This document shows, piece by piece, positions 46,262 through 55,441 of a stretch of 64,000 nt of DNA; the stretch's first letter is position 1; every line of letters begins with the position of its first letter. This stretch comes from an uncultured Niabella sp. (GTDB taxonomy: Bacteria > Bacteroidota > Bacteroidia > Chitinophagales > Chitinophagaceae), in the NCBI GenBank assembly GCA_934486785.1, contig CAKSQK010000003.1, positions 1 to 64,000 of the forward strand, read 5' to 3'. Below the pieces are notes generated by a model. That model did no database searches, was not told the DNA's origin, and saw only the letters and a list, made by a program, of their open reading frames with translations. Both the position numbers and the translations under genes were made by a program.

Positions 46262-46774
46262 ATGAGTAAAAAACCTGCAGACAGCTTAACGATCATGACT
46301 GAACTGGTGCTGCCCAACGACACCAATTTTTTGGGCAATCTGATGGGCGGCCGGTTAATGTACTGGATGGATATTGCCGCCGGGCTGGCGGCACAAAAAC
46401 ACAGCAATACGATTGTGGTGACGGCCTCTGTTGACAATATTTCTTTTGTAAGCCCTATCAAACTGGGTAATGCCGTGCATATTGAAGCGCGTGTAACAAG
46501 AGCCTTCAATACGTCTATGGAAGTGTATTTAAAAGTGTGGGGCGAAGACCTGATCGAGCAGGAAAAATATGTTAGCAATAAGGCCTATTACACGTTTGTG
46601 GCGCTTGATCAAAAAGGCAGGCCGCAAGCCGTTGCACCCATTGAGCCGGAAAACGAAAGAGACCATAAACTTTTTGAAGGCGCCCTGCGGCGCAGGCAGC
46701 TAAGGCTGATACTCGCCGGCAAAATGAAGCCGGATGACGCATCAGAGCTGAAAGCTTTGTTTTGGGAAGAGTAG
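46262..46774 (+). CDS. Hotdog-fold acyl-CoA thioesterase
   Basis: The 170-aa protein belongs to the YciA/BACH-type acyl-CoA hydrolases. NDTNFLGNLMGGRLMYWMDIAAGLAA carries the catalytic Asn/Asp region, and SVDNISFVSPIKLGNAVHIEARV follows. It cleaves acyl-CoA esters in the cytoplasm. It is 31 bp downstream of anmK and probably co-transcribed. Its substrate length is unknown. Confidence 0.9.
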   Translation: MSKKPADSLTIMTELVLPNDTNFLGNLMGGRLMYWMDIAAGLAAQKHSNTIVVTASVDNISFVSPIKLGNAVHIEARVTRAFNTSMEVYLKVWGEDLIEQEKYVSNKAYYTFVALDQKGRPQAVAPIEPENERDHKLFEGALRRRQLRLILAGKMKPDDASELKALFWEE

Positions 46775-46779
46775 CTGCT

Positions 46780-48600
46780 TTATAAATTACTTTCTATCGC
46801 CCCTACATCTTTGCGATGCTCTTTCACCGGGCCATCCAGCAGCACGGCAATCACCGTTACATTTTTATCAAGTCTTTCTTTGGGAATATCAATATAAACA
46901 ATACCTGGTGTGGCGCTCCAGTAAAGCTTATCGTACATTTTATAATTGAGCAGTGTACCATCGCCTACAATGCGGATGCGCGCGATGGCGTTCTCAATTC
47001 CTTTTAAGGCAATGGGGCCATTAGGAGTTCCTTCTACAAATAAATAAATGGTTTGCCTGTCTTTTGATAAAGCCGAATGCCCGGCGTAATGGCCATCGGA
47101 TAAGCCTTTCAGGGTTCCGGATAAAGCCTCTGTGTGTTTTACGATCCAGTTGCTGATTTGCACATTAGCGGGCGCCGGCGCTGATGGTGGCCGGTTCATC
47201 TTTAAATCATTTTCATGAAAAGGATTGTAGCCGGTGCTCACCTGGTGCACGATATTTTTTATTATTTGCTGTGGTGACAAACTTTTATCATTGATGTAGC
47301 TGGTATAAGTTTCCGGCGATGGCTTTCTTAGGCGAATGGGTTCTGTAAACTGGATTTTCAACACGGTGATGTCTTTATCAAGCGCGCCTTGCGGTATGGA
47401 TATCCAATGGTTATCGAGGTTTTTCCTGATAGAAATTTTTTCATTGCTACCAATGACTGTTGCTGCTTTTACAGGAGATTCGATTCCTTTTAAGCGGATT
47501 ATTCCATGAGGACTTTCTGTTAGGTACAGGTACAATGTTTTTTTATCTTTTGACAGGGCTGATTTATAAGGGAAATGTGGTTCTGAAATTCCTGCTTCCG
47601 TTCCATAAATGGCTTCTGCGTGTTTTTTTGTCCAGCGGCCCAGGTCTTTCAATATATTTACCTGTTCAGCAGGAATGGTTCCATCGGCTTTGGGGCCAAT
47701 ATCCAGCAACAGGTTTCCACCCATGGAAATACAATCTACCAGTGTGCGTATAAGCATCCACGAAGTTTTATAATTGTTATCAAAAGGCTGGTAACCCCAA
47801 CTGTCGTTCATCGTATAACAAAGCTCCCAGTACTTCGACTGTGGCGTTTCAACCGGTACGCCCTGTTCGGGTGTGGCGTAGTCGCCCTGGTCGTTCAGCC
47901 GGGAGTTAAGTATAATATTTGGATTGTATTGCTGTAATAACGCACGTGTTTCTTTGGCGCGCCACTCTTCAGCACTGTGTTCCCAGTCGCCGTCAAACCA
48001 AAGCAGGTCTGGCCGGTATTGTTTGGAAAGCTCGTGCAGTTGCCCCTGGTAAAAATGTATGAACTGCTCAAAGCGCTGCGGCTCTTTGGCAATATCATAT
48101 CTTTTCAGCTCACGGGTAAATACATCGTATTTAGGATGGCTCCAGTCGGGCAATGAAAAGTACAGGCCTGTTTTTAAACCTGATTTTTTTAACGCGCTGA
48201 TAAAAGGCGTCAGCACATCTCTTTTGGCAGGCGTGTGCTTGGCCACGCTGATGGCATCGGGCTGACCGGTATTCCACAATGCCACACCATCGTGGTGCTT
48301 GGAGGTGATGACGGCATATTTAGCGCCGCTCTCACTGATCAGATGAACCCATTGCTGCGGATTGTAGTTTGTAGCCGTGAAACCATTAAGTTGCTTCATA
48401 TAATCACTATGGCTTACGTAATTATTAAAAAAACTCCAGGATTCAGATATGCCGTTTACTGCGTAAATGCCCCAATGAATGAAGATGCCCAGTTTGGCAT
48501 CTGCAAACCATTGCATTTTATCTTTCGATGTGGCTTGCGCTAGCAATCCGGTCTTGGCAAAGGATAACAGCAGGCAGGTAATGAAGAGAACTCTTTTCAT
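46780..48600 (-). CDS. Exported alpha-L-fucosidase (GH29) with duplicated C-terminal domain
   Basis: The 606-aa protein has a signal peptide ending near residue 21 (GLLAQ). The GH29 barrel (about 25-330) shows FIHWGIYAVNG, TSKHHDGVALW and the nucleophile region LLWFDGDWEH, where Asp203 is the likely nucleophile. WGYQPFDNNYKTSW and GGNLLLDIGPKADGTIP also fit the family. The C terminus contains two related units (about 328-420 and 487-590) sharing SALSKD-T-YL and LKGIE. No SusC/SusD genes are nearby, so this is not part of an obvious polysaccharide utilisation locus. Confidence 0.92.
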   Translation of the reverse strand: MKRVLFITCLLLSFAKTGLLAQATSKDKMQWFADAKLGIFIHWGIYAVNGISESWSFFNNYVSHSDYMKQLNGFTATNYNPQQWVHLISESGAKYAVITSKHHDGVALWNTGQPDAISVAKHTPAKRDVLTPFISALKKSGLKTGLYFSLPDWSHPKYDVFTRELKRYDIAKEPQRFEQFIHFYQGQLHELSKQYRPDLLWFDGDWEHSAEEWRAKETRALLQQYNPNIILNSRLNDQGDYATPEQGVPVETPQSKYWELCYTMNDSWGYQPFDNNYKTSWMLIRTLVDCISMGGNLLLDIGPKADGTIPAEQVNILKDLGRWTKKHAEAIYGTEAGISEPHFPYKSALSKDKKTLYLYLTESPHGIIRLKGIESPVKAATVIGSNEKISIRKNLDNHWISIPQGALDKDITVLKIQFTEPIRLRKPSPETYTSYINDKSLSPQQIIKNIVHQVSTGYNPFHENDLKMNRPPSAPAPANVQISNWIVKHTEALSGTLKGLSDGHYAGHSALSKDRQTIYLFVEGTPNGPIALKGIENAIARIRIVGDGTLLNYKMYDKLYWSATPGIVYIDIPKERLDKNVTVIAVLLDGPVKEHRKDVGAIESNL

Positions 48601-48637
48601 GATGCTGGTAAAATTAGATAATTCCCATCATAACAAA

Positions 48638-48662
48638 TAGCCCACGGTTTAACCGTGGGCTA
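48638..48662. repeat. 25-bp perfect palindrome overlapping a stop codon
   Basis: TAGCCCACGGTT and AACCGTGGGCTA are exact inverted arms separated by one T. The last residues (IAHG) and the stop codon of the Spy-like gene lie inside it. No good T-run follows on the minus strand, so it is more like a mobile palindromic repeat than an ordinary terminator, though a hairpin will form. Confidence 0.8.
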
Positions 48663-49110
48663 TAAATTTGTAATTTCTTGAATGGTTTTTAAAAAAATAG
48701 TCAGCTTTTTTATCAGTTCTTTCGGATCCGCGCCTTTCCCCATTTCTGTCACGATTTCCTCTTTCTTTTACCTGCGCTTCCCATTTTTTCTTCTGTTCAG
48801 GTGTCAAAATGGCCATTCGTTTTTCGTGTTGTGCTTTCCTAAGGTCCATCATCTGGGTGCGCTTTTGCTCATCAGACAGAGAAGCATTGTTTCTAATGGC
48901 CTCTGATTTGGTGCGCGTTTCCTCAGCAAGGGTTTTCATTTGCTTTTCCTGTGCTTCGCTAAGGCCAAGGTCAGCCATGGGGTTACGTTGCATATCGCCT
49001 CTTCTTTCAGTCCTTTCCTTCTTTTCAGGTTTGGCTGGTGCTGTTTGGGCAAATGTGGCCGTAATGCTAAACACACTAATGGCCGCGGCAAGAATAATTG
49101 TTTTTTTCAT
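48649..49110 (-). CDS. Exported Spy/CpxP-like LTxxQ protein (DUF4890 type)
   Basis: The 153-aa protein has a signal peptide (1-21, ATFAQ) and a highly charged helical body rich in Lys, Arg and Glu. LGLSEAQEKQMKTL and ILTPEQKKKW are the paired LTxxQ-like motifs of Spy/CpxP chaperone relatives in the periplasm. The last four residues come from the palindrome at 48638-48662, so the original C terminus may have differed. It lies upstream of the fucosidase gene on the same strand. Confidence 0.8.
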   Translation of the reverse strand: MKKTIILAAAISVFSITATFAQTAPAKPEKKERTERRGDMQRNPMADLGLSEAQEKQMKTLAEETRTKSEAIRNNASLSDEQKRTQMMDLRKAQHEKRMAILTPEQKKKWEAQVKERGNRDRNGERRGSERTDKKADYFFKNHSRNYKFIAHG

Positions 49111-49240
49111 TGTTTATTGTTTTTTTTAATTATTAGGACTCCCCGAGAATTGGGTTCCAATATAATTAGATGATACTTTTGCACGAAAACCTTCGTTCAG
49201 GCTGTTAATTTTTTTTAACATCACCAGCTAACCAGCTAAA

Positions 49241-49936
49241 TCAGAAAATTTCTTTGAGTTCTTTTAAAGAAAACACTTCGAAAGTAGGCTTAAAACTGTG
49301 CGGTTTTTGATGGTGATTTACATACACCTGGTCAAGCCCGGCCTTATAAGCGCCTATGATATCTGCTTCCAGGTCATCGCCCAGCATAATGCTTTCATTC
49401 ACATCAGCCCTGGTAAAGTTGAGGGCAAATTCAAATATCTCTTTATTGGGTTTCAGGCTCAGGCATCTTTCCGAGGTAAAAACCTCTTCAAAATAATGGC
49501 TGATCTTAGCGTTGTTGATCTTATGGTGCTGCACTTCTTCAAAACCATTTGTAATGAGGTGCAGGATGTAATTCTTATCTTTCAGGTACTCTAATATTTC
49601 CAGCGCGTAAGGAAACAGCACATTACGTGTAGGCAGCAGCTCCAAAAATTTTTTGCTCATGGTTTCTGCCAGCGCGTTGTCGCCAATTTTAAAATCAAGC
49701 AGGGCCAGCCGCATGCGTTTCACGCGTAATTCGGCCTGCTGCACCAGTCCCTGCCTGTATTTGGCCCATAAGTTATGGTTGTGAACCAGGTAGTTGTTGT
49801 AAAATTTTTCAAAATCATCTACACCCTTTTCTTTCAGCAAAAGGGTTTCATACAAATCCAGCAGCGTCAGCTTGGCATTTGAATCAAAATCCCAAAGTGT
49901 GTGGTCCAGATCAAAAAACAGGTGCCTGTATTTCAT
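49241..49936 (-). CDS. YjjG-family HAD hydrolase (pyrimidine 5'-nucleotidase)
   Basis: The 231-aa HAD-superfamily protein has motif I FFDLDHTLWDFDSN (catalytic DxD), motif II HLITNGFEEVQHHKI and motif IV IMLGDDLEADIIGA with the cap domain between. YjjG-type enzymes dephosphorylate non-canonical pyrimidine nucleotides and protect against mutagenic bases. The length matches. Confidence 0.9.
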   Translation of the reverse strand: MKYRHLFFDLDHTLWDFDSNAKLTLLDLYETLLLKEKGVDDFEKFYNNYLVHNHNLWAKYRQGLVQQAELRVKRMRLALLDFKIGDNALAETMSKKFLELLPTRNVLFPYALEILEYLKDKNYILHLITNGFEEVQHHKINNAKISHYFEEVFTSERCLSLKPNKEIFEFALNFTRADVNESIMLGDDLEADIIGAYKAGLDQVYVNHHQKPHSFKPTFEVFSLKELKEIF

Positions 49937-50111
49937 CCGCTTAATTTTTTATTTTTTTGTGTTCTGCTGAACTTCGCCGCTTCCGATAGATCGAAAGAGC
50001 ATCTTATCATGCTTTGTTTCATAGCTGCGAAGCTAAGGGGAAAACGGTTTACACGCAGAAGCGCCAACCCTTTGGACAAACTTTTGTTATTTCGTATGAG
50101 AAACTTTTACC

Positions 50112-50813
50112 ATGAACGTGATCATTACAGGCGCTTCGCGCGGAATTGGATTTGCAATAGCCGAAATATTTGCACAAAACGGCCATAACCTGTTGCTCAC
50201 ATCGCTCAGCGATGTAAAGCTTTACAAGGCTATGGAAACTTTGCAAACAAAGTACAGCAATATCAGCATCGCGGCTAAAGCCTTCGATCTTTCCGTAAAG
50301 GAAAATGCCATAGCATTTGCTGAATGGTGCCTGGAAAAGGCCGCCGGTCCGGATGTGCTGGTGAACAATACCGGTATTTTTCAACCAGGCAATGTGCTGG
50401 ACGAGCCAGACGGCACGCTGGAAAGCCAGGTGGCCGTAAATTTATACAGCGCTTATTACATCACGCGAACAATTGCCCCCCGCATGATACAGCAAAGAAG
50501 CGGGCATATTTTCAACATCAGTTCCGTGGCGGCCTTAAAAGCATACCCCGGCGGCGGTTCTTACAGCATCAGCAAATACGCGCTGCTGGGCTTTACCAAG
50601 AACCTGCGGCATGAGCTAATGCCACATGGCGTAAAAGTAACGGCCGTACTGCCCGGCGCTGTTATGACCGATTCCTGGAGCGATTTTGATAACAGCGAAA
50701 GCAGGATCATGCAACCGCAGGACATTGCCCAAATGGTGTATGCCGCGTCGCAACTTTCTGCCGCTGCCTGCGTGGAAGAAATAATTGTCAGGCCCCTGTT
50801 GGGCGATCTGTGA
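50112..50813 (+). CDS. Short-chain dehydrogenase/reductase
   Basis: The 233-aa classical SDR has the NAD(P)-binding TGASRGIG (6-13), NNTG (85-88, Thr instead of the usual Ala), catalytic Ser138 in FNISSVA and Tyr151/Lys155 in YSISK. The substrate cannot be inferred from the sequence. It is 29 bp upstream of the BatD-like gene on the same strand. Confidence 0.9.
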   Translation: MNVIITGASRGIGFAIAEIFAQNGHNLLLTSLSDVKLYKAMETLQTKYSNISIAAKAFDLSVKENAIAFAEWCLEKAAGPDVLVNNTGIFQPGNVLDEPDGTLESQVAVNLYSAYYITRTIAPRMIQQRSGHIFNISSVAALKAYPGGGSYSISKYALLGFTKNLRHELMPHGVKVTAVLPGAVMTDSWSDFDNSESRIMQPQDIAQMVYAASQLSAAACVEEIIVRPLLGDL

Positions 50814-50842
50814 TTTTGATTTTTTGAATCCTTTACCGTACT

Positions 50843-52249
50843 ATGAAAAAATCGCTGGTATTGATTTTTGCCCTGCAGGCAACCCTGCTTTTTGCACAGG
50901 GAAACTACATTCCGCTGGATGACAGGATACGGGACAACCTGTATATTACGGTAAGTGTGAACAAAACAGAATGCTATGTTGGCGAGCCCATCATTGCTAC
51001 TTATAAACTGTACTCGGCTTTTGAGTCGGAATCCTCCATACTGAAAAATCCTTCGTTTTACGGGTTTGAGTATAAAGACATCATAACCCCGCGCGATAAC
51101 CTGGTTACCCGGGAAACCATTGACGGCCGCAGGTTTGACGTACACACCATTAAAAAAGTGCAACTGATACCCTCTGAAACCGGTAAGCTTGAGTTAGATG
51201 CGCTGACTCTGGGAAATAAAATTCGTGTGCTTGATGATAACGGCAACAAAATTGAGTTACTCAACGGCGTGCGTGAAGATTATACGCTTGATGGCGATTA
51301 CATTCACTTCACCATTTCATCGGTGCCCATTGCTATTAATGTATTAAGCGCCAACAATGTCGCGAAACCTTTGCAATACACGGGCGCCGCCGGAGATTTC
51401 AGGATGAACATTCAACTGAATAAAAATGAACTGGCGCCGGATGAACAGGGCGTGCTTACCATTACCATTGCAGGCCGGGGAGATTTTAGTAAAGTAACCG
51501 TGCCCCGTATTGAATGGCCGGCGGGCATTAACGTGCAGCCGGCACAAATAAAAGAGCATTACACACGCAGCGCCGGCGGGTATAAAGTATTTGGCATTCC
51601 CTTTAGCGGCATAGCAGAAGGTTCTTATACGATCATGCCCATACAGTTTTCCTATTTTGATACACTGAACAACCGCTTAAATACCATTACCAACCGGCCC
51701 ATCACATTCTACATACGTAAAGAAGCGGAACAAACCATAGTATGGCCTTCTATAAATAATGATGAGATCCGTCAGAATGTACCAAACGCGCTGATCATTG
51801 GTGGTGGTGTGGTTTTGGCGTTATTACTGCTGCTGTTATTTATTAATAAAAGGAGAAAAGAAAGCGTACAGCCATACCCGGTTGCTGTTAATAAAAATAT
51901 ACATATCCCGCCGGCGCAAGGCGCTTTGGCAAACAGCATTGATGCTTATCTTCAACAAGCTGCTGATACAAGGCACCACACGGGCAATGTGTTTTATAAT
52001 TTTTTAAAGCAGGGCATTATGAAGTTTTTTGAAGACAGGTTTGCGCTGCCTGCGGTATTGTTCAACCGCACATCTTTGAAACAATCCATGACTGATAATA
52101 ATGTAACTGCTGCTCTGCAGGAAGAAGTGCTGAACCTGCTTACTGAAGTTGAAATGAATATTTACAGTGGTGGCGGGCTTGATGCAGACAAGAGCTCTTT
52201 GCTTGCCAAAACCAGGAATATTTTAAGCAGGCTTCACGGTTCTATATAA
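50843..52249 (+). CDS. BatD-like exported membrane protein (oxygen tolerance family)
   Basis: The 468-aa protein has a signal peptide (1-19, LLFAQ), an extracytoplasmic beta-rich region with VNKTECYVGEPIIATYKLYS, one membrane helix (about 317-335, LIIGGGVVLALLLLLLF) and a cytoplasmic helical tail. This layout is that of BatD in aerotolerance operons. The usual partners (MoxR, BatA, BatB) are not in the window, so the gene stands alone. Its end overlaps the convergent DUF1501 gene by 8 bp. Confidence 0.75.
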   Translation: MKKSLVLIFALQATLLFAQGNYIPLDDRIRDNLYITVSVNKTECYVGEPIIATYKLYSAFESESSILKNPSFYGFEYKDIITPRDNLVTRETIDGRRFDVHTIKKVQLIPSETGKLELDALTLGNKIRVLDDNGNKIELLNGVREDYTLDGDYIHFTISSVPIAINVLSANNVAKPLQYTGAAGDFRMNIQLNKNELAPDEQGVLTITIAGRGDFSKVTVPRIEWPAGINVQPAQIKEHYTRSAGGYKVFGIPFSGIAEGSYTIMPIQFSYFDTLNNRLNTITNRPITFYIRKEAEQTIVWPSINNDEIRQNVPNALIIGGGVVLALLLLLLFINKRRKESVQPYPVAVNKNIHIPPAQGALANSIDAYLQQAADTRHHTGNVFYNFLKQGIMKFFEDRFALPAVLFNRTSLKQSMTDNNVTAALQEEVLNLLTEVEMNIYSGGGLDADKSSLLAKTRNILSRLHGSI

Positions 52250-53444
52250 AATCAAGGGTATTGTATTTTGCGCCTAAAATGGCATCAGCATCTGCCTGCA
52301 GCCATTTGTTTAAAACTGTTGCATACACTTCTTTAAAATCAATTTTATATTGAAGGTCGCCGTCATTAAGATCTGACAGATCGGGCAGAGCATTTAAAAT
52401 GCCTTTTTGCTTAAGCCCGCCGCTGATGAGGAACATGTTGTTAGCCGTACCGTGATCGGTTCCGTTGCTGGCATTTTGCGCTACGCGCCTTCCAAATTCC
52501 GAAAAGGTAAACAGCAACACATCTTCCATCCTTCCATTCTTTTTCAAATCGCCTGTAAAAGCTTTTACCGCTTCGTCAAGTTGGGTGAAAAGCCTTGTTT
52601 GCTGTGCGTTCTGGCCAACGTGCGTATCAAAACTGCCCAGTGATATATAATACACTTTGGTATTGATATCAGAAAATATCAAAGAGGCAATGGTTTTTAA
52701 TCCTGTTCCCAGCTCTGTATTGGGATAGCTGGTGCTGGTGGGGCGCAGGCGGCTTTGTTTAAAAATATAGTCTGCCGAAGAAAGCGTTTGCGCCATTGTT
52801 TTATATAAATATTCAACCGGCATTTCCTCGTGATGATGATCCGTGTGGTTCTTCATCACATCCCTGAAATATTTTTCATTGGCAATGCCAAAAAGCCTTT
52901 GCGGGTTTTGAAAAGCAATGGCATTGTTCTGTTCTCCTTTTAATGCCAGGCTCAGCACATCGTCTACTTCTAGCGCCTGCGTAGGGCGCGCACAACCTTT
53001 GCATTGCGCATCAAGATAGCGGCCAATCCAGCCTGTGTTCCAATATTGATTGCTTTGGCTGGCTGAGTGCCAAATGTCCATGCTTCTGAAATGAGAACGA
53101 TCTGGGTTAGGATAGCCTACGTTGTTCAATATAGCCAGATCGCCTTCATCGTACAATGCTTTCAATGATGTAAGCGCTGGGTGTAAACTTACTTCGTCAG
53201 TAAGTGTGGCTGATTTTGATTTGCTGAAAGAAAGGGTAGGCCTGAGTTTATAATAAATATCATTACGAACCGGAATCACGGTGTTTAAACCATCATTGCC
53301 GCCGCTTAATTGCAGTACCACCACGACTTTATTGCCCGGCGGTACCAATGCATTGTGTTCGAAGGCTTTTAAAAATTTAGGCAGCATGGCTGATGCTGTA
53401 GCCAGCGATCCGATTTGTAAAAATTCTTTTCTTTTAATCAACAT
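52242..53444 (-). CDS. DUF1501 exported protein
   Basis: The 400-aa protein starts with MLIKRKEFLQIGSLATASAML, a signal of the kind found in DUF1501 proteins. It continues with VVVVLQLSGGNDGLNTVIP, RSHFRSMDIWHSA, DTHVGQNAQQ and the alkaline-phosphatase-like TFSEFGRRVAQNASNGTDHGTANN. DUF1501 proteins belong to the sulfatase/phosphatase fold group. The function is unknown. It is encoded 21 bp after the DUF1800 gene, a pairing seen widely. Confidence 0.9.
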   Translation of the reverse strand: MLIKRKEFLQIGSLATASAMLPKFLKAFEHNALVPPGNKVVVVLQLSGGNDGLNTVIPVRNDIYYKLRPTLSFSKSKSATLTDEVSLHPALTSLKALYDEGDLAILNNVGYPNPDRSHFRSMDIWHSASQSNQYWNTGWIGRYLDAQCKGCARPTQALEVDDVLSLALKGEQNNAIAFQNPQRLFGIANEKYFRDVMKNHTDHHHEEMPVEYLYKTMAQTLSSADYIFKQSRLRPTSTSYPNTELGTGLKTIASLIFSDINTKVYYISLGSFDTHVGQNAQQTRLFTQLDEAVKAFTGDLKKNGRMEDVLLFTFSEFGRRVAQNASNGTDHGTANNMFLISGGLKQKGILNALPDLSDLNDGDLQYKIDFKEVYATVLNKWLQADADAILGAKYNTLDFI

Positions 53445-53465
53445 GGCCTGGCATTTTTTGTTTTT

Positions 53466-54908
53466 TTAACACATTTGATATTCAGGGGTGCTCATCAACT
53501 GGATGGTAGCGCTTTTGATGTAGGACTCACGGGTTGTTGCATCAACAGATTTATTTAAAGCATTTTCAGGCGCAGGTAAATTTACCAGCAATAAATTTTG
53601 CTTAATGGCTTGCAGCAGGTGTTCTTTTTTTACATTTTGATAGTTGACAAGGTATCGCTGCCAGTTTATAGAAGCATTAATGGCGTAAGCATTCTTTTTC
53701 CTGGAAGTAGAAGCGTTTTCCCTGCGACCCATCTGCTGGTCGTCGTCCTGCTTGGGAGTAAGGTTCAGTTCATCTTTATCTGTAAACATTTGTGGTATGC
53801 GTAAGCGCGTCATTAGTGTACTGCTATCAATCCAGCTTTTGCCACCAGGCCAGCCTGCCACATTGGGTGGATAAAACAATTGCTGGCCTAACAACTTTTG
53901 CAACTGGATCAGCGCATCGTCATTAGCCAATTGCATAGGTACGATGCGTTGTATGCCTACCAGTAATTCAACAGGTGATTTAATTTTTGTACCAATATTT
54001 TTTTCATTATAAAACCAATCCGATGTAAAAATGTTTTCCATCAATTTGCTAATGTTGTAATTGGTTTTATAAAATTGATCTGCAAGATGGTTGACAATTT
54101 TTTCATCTACATTTTCATTTACAAAAAACCGGTAAATTTTTTCTGTAATGTAATGGGCCGTCTGCTTATTTTCCAGCAGCATGTTTAAGATGTCGTCTCC
54201 GTTGAAATTTCCTTTTTTGCCCATAAAGTTTTTTTCATCAGCATCATGAAAATTTTTACGAAAAATAAATTCGCCACGGCTGTTGGCCGTCCAGCCGGTA
54301 AAGGCGCGGGCAGCTTCTTTAATATCGTTTTCAGTATAATGCCCGCGGCCTAATGTGAAAAGCTCCATCACTTCCCGGGCAAAGTTCTCATTTGGCCGTC
54401 CTTTGCGGTTTTGCTGGTTGTTTAAAAAGAACAGCATGGCTGCAGAGCGGGAAACCTCTTTTAACAAAGTGCCGAAATTGCCCAACGCATTTTCGCGGAT
54501 TGTATGCAGCAGCAGCTGGTTGTAAAAAATATTCAGGTTGCGGTTGGCAAAATGCCCGTGCCAGAAGAAAGCCATTTTTTCACGGAGTTGCGCGGGGCTG
54601 GCGATCATTTCCTTCAGCCAGCTAAGGTTCAGGTCGCGCACGGCCTCTCTTTGCATGCGAGCCAGGTTGCGGCGGTCTGCCTCATTCAACCTGGCTCTTG
54701 CGCCTGCATCCATTGCTCCCTCATACATATCTACCAGGCTTTCGCTGGCAACATTTATGTAAGTTGGTTTAGCTTCAGAGGCTTTTGCCAGAACTTTATA
54801 GTAGCGTACAGGCGTGTATTTAGACAGCTCGGATAATTGTTCTGCTGAGGGGCCGAAACCGGCACGCCACAACAGGTGCTGATTTTTTATAATGTTGATA
54901 GCTGGCAT
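53466..54908 (-). CDS. DUF1800 protein
   Basis: The 480-aa protein shows family hallmarks HLLWRAGFGPSAEQ, MAFFWHGHFANRN, NENFAREVMELFTLGRGHYTENDIKEAARAFTGW and FYPPNVAGWPGGKSWID. It is the usual partner of DUF1501 and is expected in the periplasm, although no clear signal peptide is visible. No biochemical role is established to my knowledge. Confidence 0.9.
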   Translation of the reverse strand: MPAINIIKNQHLLWRAGFGPSAEQLSELSKYTPVRYYKVLAKASEAKPTYINVASESLVDMYEGAMDAGARARLNEADRRNLARMQREAVRDLNLSWLKEMIASPAQLREKMAFFWHGHFANRNLNIFYNQLLLHTIRENALGNFGTLLKEVSRSAAMLFFLNNQQNRKGRPNENFAREVMELFTLGRGHYTENDIKEAARAFTGWTANSRGEFIFRKNFHDADEKNFMGKKGNFNGDDILNMLLENKQTAHYITEKIYRFFVNENVDEKIVNHLADQFYKTNYNISKLMENIFTSDWFYNEKNIGTKIKSPVELLVGIQRIVPMQLANDDALIQLQKLLGQQLFYPPNVAGWPGGKSWIDSSTLMTRLRIPQMFTDKDELNLTPKQDDDQQMGRRENASTSRKKNAYAINASINWQRYLVNYQNVKKEHLLQAIKQNLLLVNLPAPENALNKSVDATTRESYIKSATIQLMSTPEYQMC

Positions 54909-55004
54909 GCGGTTTTTTTTGTTCCACTAAAGTACGTAAAAAATCGTACTACGTAAATCAATTTTCGTAACTGGTAAGCACTATAACAAAAAGGCTTCCT
55001 TTTT

Positions 55005-55325
55005 TTATTTTTTAGATACAGAATATACGTAAGCTGCCAGTTGATTGATTTGTTCCTGGGTGAGGCGGGCTTTTTTTGCCATGGAATTCATAACCGGTAT
55101 GGCCTCTGCATATGTGTGTGAGGTTACATATTTTGTTTTCTCGCCATGACATTTTGTACAGTTCGTTGTAAAAATAGTATGCCCTGAGGCTACGTCTGCG
55201 GCAAGTGTTCCAGCAACGGCTGGCATTCCATTTTCAGTAGTATTACCCGAAGTTGGCGAGGCTTTTGGCGTGCATGCCATTAGAATAGCAGTAGCTGCAA
55301 AAGCTGATAGAATGATCTTTTTCAC
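55005..55325 (-). CDS. Lipoprotein c-type cytochrome (106 aa)
   Basis: A short signal with lipobox ILMAC (Cys18) is followed by a single haem-binding motif CTKCH (Cys56, Cys59, His60). A Met in PVMNSMAKKARL is the likely axial ligand, and the ending LAAYVYSVSKK is typical of class I cytochromes c. It is an electron carrier anchored in the envelope; the partner is unknown. Confidence 0.9.
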   Translation of the reverse strand: MKKIILSAFAATAILMACTPKASPTSGNTTENGMPAVAGTLAADVASGHTIFTTNCTKCHGEKTKYVTSHTYAEAIPVMNSMAKKARLTQEQINQLAAYVYSVSKK

Positions 55326-55441
55326 TTTTGATTTTTTTGATTGTTAAATAAAGCAGTATATGGCAATTTACAGAATCTTATAAAAGAAACGTGTTTTGCA
55401 CAGCTATTTTTAACCTGGTGCCTAACAACCGGCATAAGTGC

